Shown here in pieces: positions 60,721 through 64,000 of a stretch of DNA of 64,000 nucleotides (its first letter is position 1; every line of letters starts with the position of its first letter). A program made the position numbers and the translations under genes. Source of the DNA: Nonomuraea purpurea (GTDB lineage: Bacteria > Actinomycetota > Actinomycetes > Streptosporangiales > Streptosporangiaceae); NCBI RefSeq assembly GCF_042650645.1, contig NZ_JBHSBI010000015.1, forward strand, positions 206,826-270,825. Reading direction: 5' to 3'. The notes beneath the pieces are model-generated. The model was not told the origin of the DNA, made no database searches, and saw nothing but the letters and a program-made list of their open reading frames with translations.

Positions 60721-61971
60721 ATGGGCGACCGCCTCACCGCCGCGATGATCAGCCATGCGGCTGAACGGTTGCGGCCGGTGATCCGCCATACCGCACTGGA
60801 GCCGAACCAGCGGCTGTCCGATCTGCTCGGTGGTCAGGTGCTGCTCAAGCGCGAGGACGCGCAGGTCTGCCGCTCCTACAAGGTGCGCGGGGCGTTCAAC
60901 CTGATCGCCTCGCTCACGCAGGAGGAACGGCGGCGCGGCGTGGTCTGCGCGAGCGCGGGCAACCACGGGCAGGGCGTCGCCTTCGCGTGCGCGCGTCTGG
61001 GGATCAGCGGCCGGGTGTACGTCCCGTCCACCACGCCACGGCAGAAGCGCGAGCGCATCGCGGCGCTCGGCGGCGACCGGGTGGAGATCGTGGTCGGCGG
61101 CGGCACCTACGACGAGGCGAGTGGCGCCGCGCACGCCGACAGCGACCGGACCGGCGCGATCTACGTGCACCCGTTCGACGACGTCAGGACAATGGCCGGG
61201 CAGGGCACGGTCGGCTTGGAGATCCTGGCGCAGAGCGGACAGGCACCGCACACCGTGATCGTCCCTGTCGGCGGCGGCGGCCTGATCAGCGGCATCGCCG
61301 TCTGGCTGCGCGAACACTCACCCGGCACCCGCATCGTGGGCGCGGAACCTGCCGGAGCGGCCAGCATGCGCGCCGCCCTCGACCACGGCGAGCCCCGCGC
61401 CCTGCCCCGGCTGGACACCTTCGTGGACGGCGCCGCCGTCGGAAGGGTGGGAGACACCACGTTCCCCCTGGTCAAGGACCTGGTCGACGAAGTCGTCACG
61501 GTCGATGAAGGCGCGGTGTGCACCGAGATGCTGGATCTCTACCAGAGCGACGGCATCATCGCCGAGCCCGCCGGGGCTCTCGCGGGCGCCGCGGCCCGCG
61601 AGATCCTGCCCTACGCCTCCGGAGCGCCGGTGGTGTGCGTGGTGTCGGGCGGCAACAACGACGTCAGCCGGTACAACGAGGTGCTGGAGCGCTCTCTCGT
61701 GCACATCGGGCTGAGGCACTACTTCCTGGTGACCTTCCCGCAGCGCCCCGGCGCCCTGCGCCACTTCCTGGACGAGGTTCTGGGAGAAGGCGAGGACATC
61801 ATCGCCTTCGAGTACGTCAAGAAGAACAACCGCGAAACTGGCCCGGCGCTCGTCGGCATCGAACTCGAGCGGGCCGGCGACCTCGACAGCCTCCTGGTCC
61901 GGATGAAGGCCGGCCCGCTCACGGTGGAGCGCATTCCGCCAGGCTCGCCACTGTTCACCTTCCTTCTCTGA
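60721..61971 (+). CDS. ilvA: Threonine ammonia-lyase (threonine dehydratase)
   Basis: PLP enzyme converting L-threonine to 2-oxobutanoate and ammonia, the first step of isoleucine synthesis. The 416-aa protein has the PLP-lysine motif RSYKVRGAFN, the phosphate-binding loop VGGGGLISG and SAGNHGQGVAFA. The C-terminal about 85 residues form one ACT-like regulatory domain (YFLVTFPQRPGALRHFL). One domain rather than two matches the shorter actinobacterial IlvA. Catabolic serine/threonine dehydratase is an alternative. Confidence 0.9.
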   Translation: MGDRLTAAMISHAAERLRPVIRHTALEPNQRLSDLLGGQVLLKREDAQVCRSYKVRGAFNLIASLTQEERRRGVVCASAGNHGQGVAFACARLGISGRVYVPSTTPRQKRERIAALGGDRVEIVVGGGTYDEASGAAHADSDRTGAIYVHPFDDVRTMAGQGTVGLEILAQSGQAPHTVIVPVGGGGLISGIAVWLREHSPGTRIVGAEPAGAASMRAALDHGEPRALPRLDTFVDGAAVGRVGDTTFPLVKDLVDEVVTVDEGAVCTEMLDLYQSDGIIAEPAGALAGAAAREILPYASGAPVVCVVSGGNNDVSRYNEVLERSLVHIGLRHYFLVTFPQRPGALRHFLDEVLGEGEDIIAFEYVKKNNRETGPALVGIELERAGDLDSLLVRMKAGPLTVERIPPGSPLFTFLL

Positions 61972-62005
61972 CCTCCCGCGGGTCAGCCGCGGTTCCAGTG
62001 AACGA

Positions 62006-62593
62006 TCATCCCTTCGCGAGGCGCAGGTAGTGCTCGATCGCGGAGGTGACACGTTCGAGGTCGCCGGTGGCGAGGAGATCGAGCAGCGCGCCGCGCAGGA
62101 CGGCCAGGGCGAGGGTGCGTTCGGCCGCGGCCGTCGTCGCGGTGGCCCCTTCGGGCTGGACCGCGGTCAGCAGAGCGAGCCAGTCCTCGACCGTCTGCCG
62201 GGCGAAAGGCCCCCATGGGCCGTCCGGCTCGGCCGTTGAGCGCGCGTAGGCCTCGACCCAGAGCTTGAGCAGCGGTCGCGTCGGCTCTCCTGAGAGCCAG
62301 TGCCAGATGACGCGTACCGTGGCGGCCAGGTCGCCCCGCTCGCCGATGCCCTGGGCCTGGGCTCGGGTCCTGGCGAGGAAGTCCAGCTCATCGTTGCGCG
62401 CTCGGGCCAGCAGGGCCTTGATCAGTTCCTCTTTCGATCCGAAGAGAAACAGCAGAACACGAGGGCTGGAGCCGATGGCGGCCGCCAGGGGCCGCAGGGA
62501 CAAACTCGCCAGCCCCTGCTCAAGAACGTAGCTGTAGGCCCGTTCGAGGAGTTCTTGTTTGCGAGCGGACAAGGGTCGCGCTGTCTGGCTCAT
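62006..62593 (-). CDS. TetR-family transcriptional regulator
   Basis: A 195-aa repressor. The N-terminal HTH is KQELLERAYSYVLEQGLASLSLRPLAAAIG followed by SSPRVLLFLFGSKEELI. The start at 62593 is chosen because the preceding 25 codons of open frame lie over the operator palindrome and lack a ribosome site. It is divergent from a GNAT gene, and a 20-bp palindrome lies between them. Confidence 0.88.
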   Translation of the reverse strand: MSQTARPLSARKQELLERAYSYVLEQGLASLSLRPLAAAIGSSPRVLLFLFGSKEELIKALLARARNDELDFLARTRAQAQGIGERGDLAATVRVIWHWLSGEPTRPLLKLWVEAYARSTAEPDGPWGPFARQTVEDWLALLTAVQPEGATATTAAAERTLALAVLRGALLDLLATGDLERVTSAIEHYLRLAKG

Positions 62594-62607
62594 GAGGTTA
62601 CTCTTGC

Positions 62608-62627
62608 ACTGAAACGACTGTTTCAGT
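62608..62627. promoter_or_regulatory. TetR-type palindromic operator
   Basis: ACTGAAAC-GACT-GTTTCAGT is a perfect inverted repeat with a 4-bp spacer, 15 bp upstream of the TetR start and 40 bp upstream of the divergent GNAT start. Size and placement are typical of an autoregulating TetR protein that also controls its neighbour. Confidence 0.8.
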
Positions 62628-62666
62628 AGTCGCGGACATAGAGACTTCGCACCACACGGAGGCGCC

Positions 62667-63215
62667 ATGAGCGACCGGTCGATCGAGACGATGGCGATAC
62701 GCCGCCTGGGACGGCCGGGCGACCTCGGCTGGGTGGTGATGGCCCACGGCGAGATCTACGCCGCCGAATTCGGCTGGGACACCGACTTCGAGGCACTCGT
62801 CGCGCGCATCGTCGCCGACTACGCGGCCGACAACGACCCGGCCCGCGAAGCCGCATGGATAGCCGAGCTCGACGGCCGCCGTGTCGGCTGCGTCTTCTGT
62901 GTCGCCGCGGACGAGACGACGGCCCAACTGCGGATCTTGCTGGTCGACCCGGCGGCGCGCGGACACCGGCTCGGCGCCCGGCTGGTGGACGAGTGCATCG
63001 CCTTCGCCCGCCGGGCCCGCTACGAACGCATGAAGCTGTGGACCAACCATCCACTCGTCGCCGCCCGCACCATCTATCTCTCGCGCGGATTCCGCCAGGT
63101 CGAACAGGAACAGCACCACAGCTTCGGCGTCGACCTCATCGGCCAGGTCTTCGAGCTGGACCTGGCCGCGACGGTGCCCATAGCCGATGAGGCGTCCGCG
63201 GAAGGCGTCCGATGA
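62667..63215 (+). CDS. GNAT-family N-acetyltransferase
   Basis: A 182-aa acetyltransferase with the GNAT core: RILLVDPAARGHRLGARLVDECIAFAR (acetyl-CoA loop) and later ARTIYLSRGFRQVEQEQHHSFG. The ribosome site GGAGG precedes the ATG. The divergent TetR gene and shared palindrome suggest inducible expression, for example by a toxic amine or drug. After its TGA the same frame stays open for another 100 codons. Confidence 0.9.
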   Translation: MSDRSIETMAIRRLGRPGDLGWVVMAHGEIYAAEFGWDTDFEALVARIVADYAADNDPAREAAWIAELDGRRVGCVFCVAADETTAQLRILLVDPAARGHRLGARLVDECIAFARRARYERMKLWTNHPLVAARTIYLSRGFRQVEQEQHHSFGVDLIGQVFELDLAATVPIADEASAEGVR

Positions 63216-63518
63216 CCTCGACCCTCAGCCACACACCCTGACCTTCCCCCCTTCCACGGACTGATCGGCCCCCACCTCGCGGCCTCGGCCGACCGCATCA
63301 CCGCCCTGGTCGAATGGCTGGGCGGCCCATCGGCCCTGTCCGAACGCGCCAAAGACTCGGTCGGCCTCATCGGAGGCGACCTGTCCGGATATCCCCAACT
63401 CGCCGGTGAAGCCCGCTACGCCGCCGGCCAGATCGCCCACGTCGCCCGCCGCCTCCTCCTGGGCGAACGACTCCCACCCTTCCACGGTCACGTGGACCTG
63501 GCCGAAGCCATCACCTGA
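63216..63518 (+). pseudogene. Start-less coding-like frame following the GNAT gene
   Basis: Directly after the GNAT TGA, the same frame continues for 100 codons to a TGA at 63516-63518 with high GC3. The sequence looks protein-like (LPPFHGLIGPHLAASADRI, ALVEWLGGPSALSERAKD, EARYAAGQIAHVARRLLLG). No usable start codon or ribosome site was found. It may be the 3' remnant of another gene or a C-terminal extension reached by read-through. No family is recognised. Confidence 0.5.
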
Positions 63519-63781
63519 TCGCCGGACCTCTGGCCGTTCTGGGAGCGTGGTCACTGCCATGCGGCCCTCGCCACGAGTCCGACGGACTGGCGCCACGGCG
63601 CCTGGCAAGGTTGTCACCGCATCAGCGGATCCGGCGCCTTCGCTGCTGACGGGCGCGGCAGGTGGCCTCTTCCTGCATGGACAGCGAGATCGCGGGCCAG
63701 ATGGGCGCGGCGCAACCCACGCGAGCGGAGGTAGCGGAGATCCTCAACGGTGTCGTACACGTACATGAGCTGGACATGGAA
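63519..63781. other. Region left of the IS605-type right end, no supported gene
   Basis: About 263 bp. A short plus-strand frame from an ATG near 63679 (product beginning MDSEIAGQMGAAQPTR) runs into the IS right end and could be the interrupted host sequence. It has no ribosome site. Nothing else is supported. Confidence 0.4.
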
Positions 63782-63848
63782 TTGACCTCCTCCTCGGCGT
63801 AAATGCCGGGGACTTCCCCACGTCGCCGTGGGGTCCTTACTGCTTCTG
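63782..63848 (-). mobile_element. Right end of an IS200/IS605-type element, omega-RNA-like hairpins
   Basis: Downstream of the TnpB stop on the minus strand come a 7-bp hairpin with a 4-nt loop (63816-63833, CCCCACG arms) and a second imperfect stem CCCCGGC/GCCGAGG (63792-63811). The sequence ends in GGAGGAGGTCAA, and TCAA at 63785-63782 matches the cleavage end of IS608-like elements. This layout is that of the transposon end that doubles as the 3' scaffold of a TnpB guide RNA. Confidence 0.65.
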
Positions 63849-64000
63849 CTACGCCGCGTGCGCGTCGTAGGTTTCGGGCTGTGCCAGGGTCGGAGTTGCC
63901 TCACCTGGTCTGACCTGCCCTCCACAGTCGTTTATGCCGTGTCCAGCCGGCCCGGCGGCCACGGTCGAGCCGTTGATGCGTCGCCCTTCGATGAGAATGT
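63849..64000 (-). CDS. TnpB (RNA-guided endonuclease family), C-terminal fragment at window edge
   Basis: The last 50 codons of a minus-strand gene that enters from the right edge and stops with a TAG at 63849-63851. The visible tail (VAAGPAGHGINDCGGQVRPG, then EATPTLAQPE) resembles the low-complexity C-terminus of actinobacterial IS605-type TnpB proteins. The catalytic RuvC-like domain lies outside the window, so activity cannot be judged. The adjacent right end supports the call. Confidence 0.65.
   Translation of the reverse strand, partial: ILIEGRRINGSTVAAGPAGHGINDCGGQVRPGEATPTLAQPETYDAHAA

Noticed and set aside
60429..60737. 102-codon minus-strand frame upstream of the threonine ammonia-lyase
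   Set aside because: Overlaps the MAB_1171c-like tail and the ilvA start; His/Pro/Arg-rich with no domain.
63225..63617. 130-codon minus-strand frame opposite the GNAT continuation
   Set aside because: Composition looks like a shadow; the plus-strand frame has the better codon pattern, though neither has a verified start.

Overview
The window is high-GC DNA with strong GC3 bias, GTG/TTG starts, SARP and XRE/DUF397 regulators and a 2-methylisoborneol (2-MIB) operon. It suggests a filamentous actinomycete of the Streptosporangiaceae/Streptomycetaceae type (Nonomuraea-like). That placement rests on gene content; no marker gene such as rRNA is present. No tRNA, rRNA or CRISPR array was seen.

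Layout. (1) 1-8697, plus strand: a xylan/glucuronoxylan operon with a GH3 glycosidase, an LplB/LplC-type ABC importer, a YesL-like membrane protein and a GH67 alpha-glucuronidase. (2) 8730-11497, minus: a Crp/Fnr regulator, a class III cyclase-fold protein and a coupled 111-aa protein, then a GNAT enzyme. (3) 11716-17921: a secreted M4 metalloprotease facing a large multidomain S8 protease, with a divergent TrmB/LuxR-type regulator. (4) 18159-22782: a HIT protein, a fragment of an adenylate-forming enzyme, a class C serine hydrolase, and an ATPase / XRE-DUF5753 / DUF397 regulatory set. (5) 22897-29310: a catabolic block (HTH-citrate synthase, CitMHS transporter, AtuA-like protein, DUF4387, alcohol dehydrogenase, 5' stub of an aldehyde dehydrogenase). 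It lies between two related, same-orientation IS5-type transposase remnants. (6) 29529-34090: an HSL esterase, then the 2-MIB operon (family 2B encapsulin shell, 2-MIB synthase, geranyl diphosphate C-methyltransferase) closed by a perfect 15-bp stem. (7) 34147-40871: a repeat-rich surface protein, paired CNNM/CorC proteins, a voltage-gated channel, a NodS-like methyltransferase and a two-component system. (8) 40952-48209, minus: an alpha-galactoside operon behind two LacI-type palindromes. (9) 48379-56566, minus: a translationally coupled operon joining a ribose-type ABC importer to an LLM flavin oxidoreductase and hydantoinase A/B subunits. (10) 56751-60449: a SARP regulator divergent from an XRE / ImmA-IrrE / MAB_1171c-like trio, the last interrupted by an in-frame TGA. 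(11) 60721-63215: threonine ammonia-lyase, a TetR regulator and a divergent GNAT enzyme. (12) 63782-64000: the right end of an IS200/IS605-type element with the C-terminus of TnpB.

The overall theme is plant-polymer catabolism (three carbohydrate import/hydrolysis loci and secreted proteases) beside a compartmentalised volatile-terpene pathway and several compact regulatory modules. The least explained parts are the Crp/cyclase/111-aa trio, the IS-bounded block with AtuA-DUF4387, and three places where coding-like sequence continues in frame after a stop codon (18611-18724, 60279-60449, 63216-63518).
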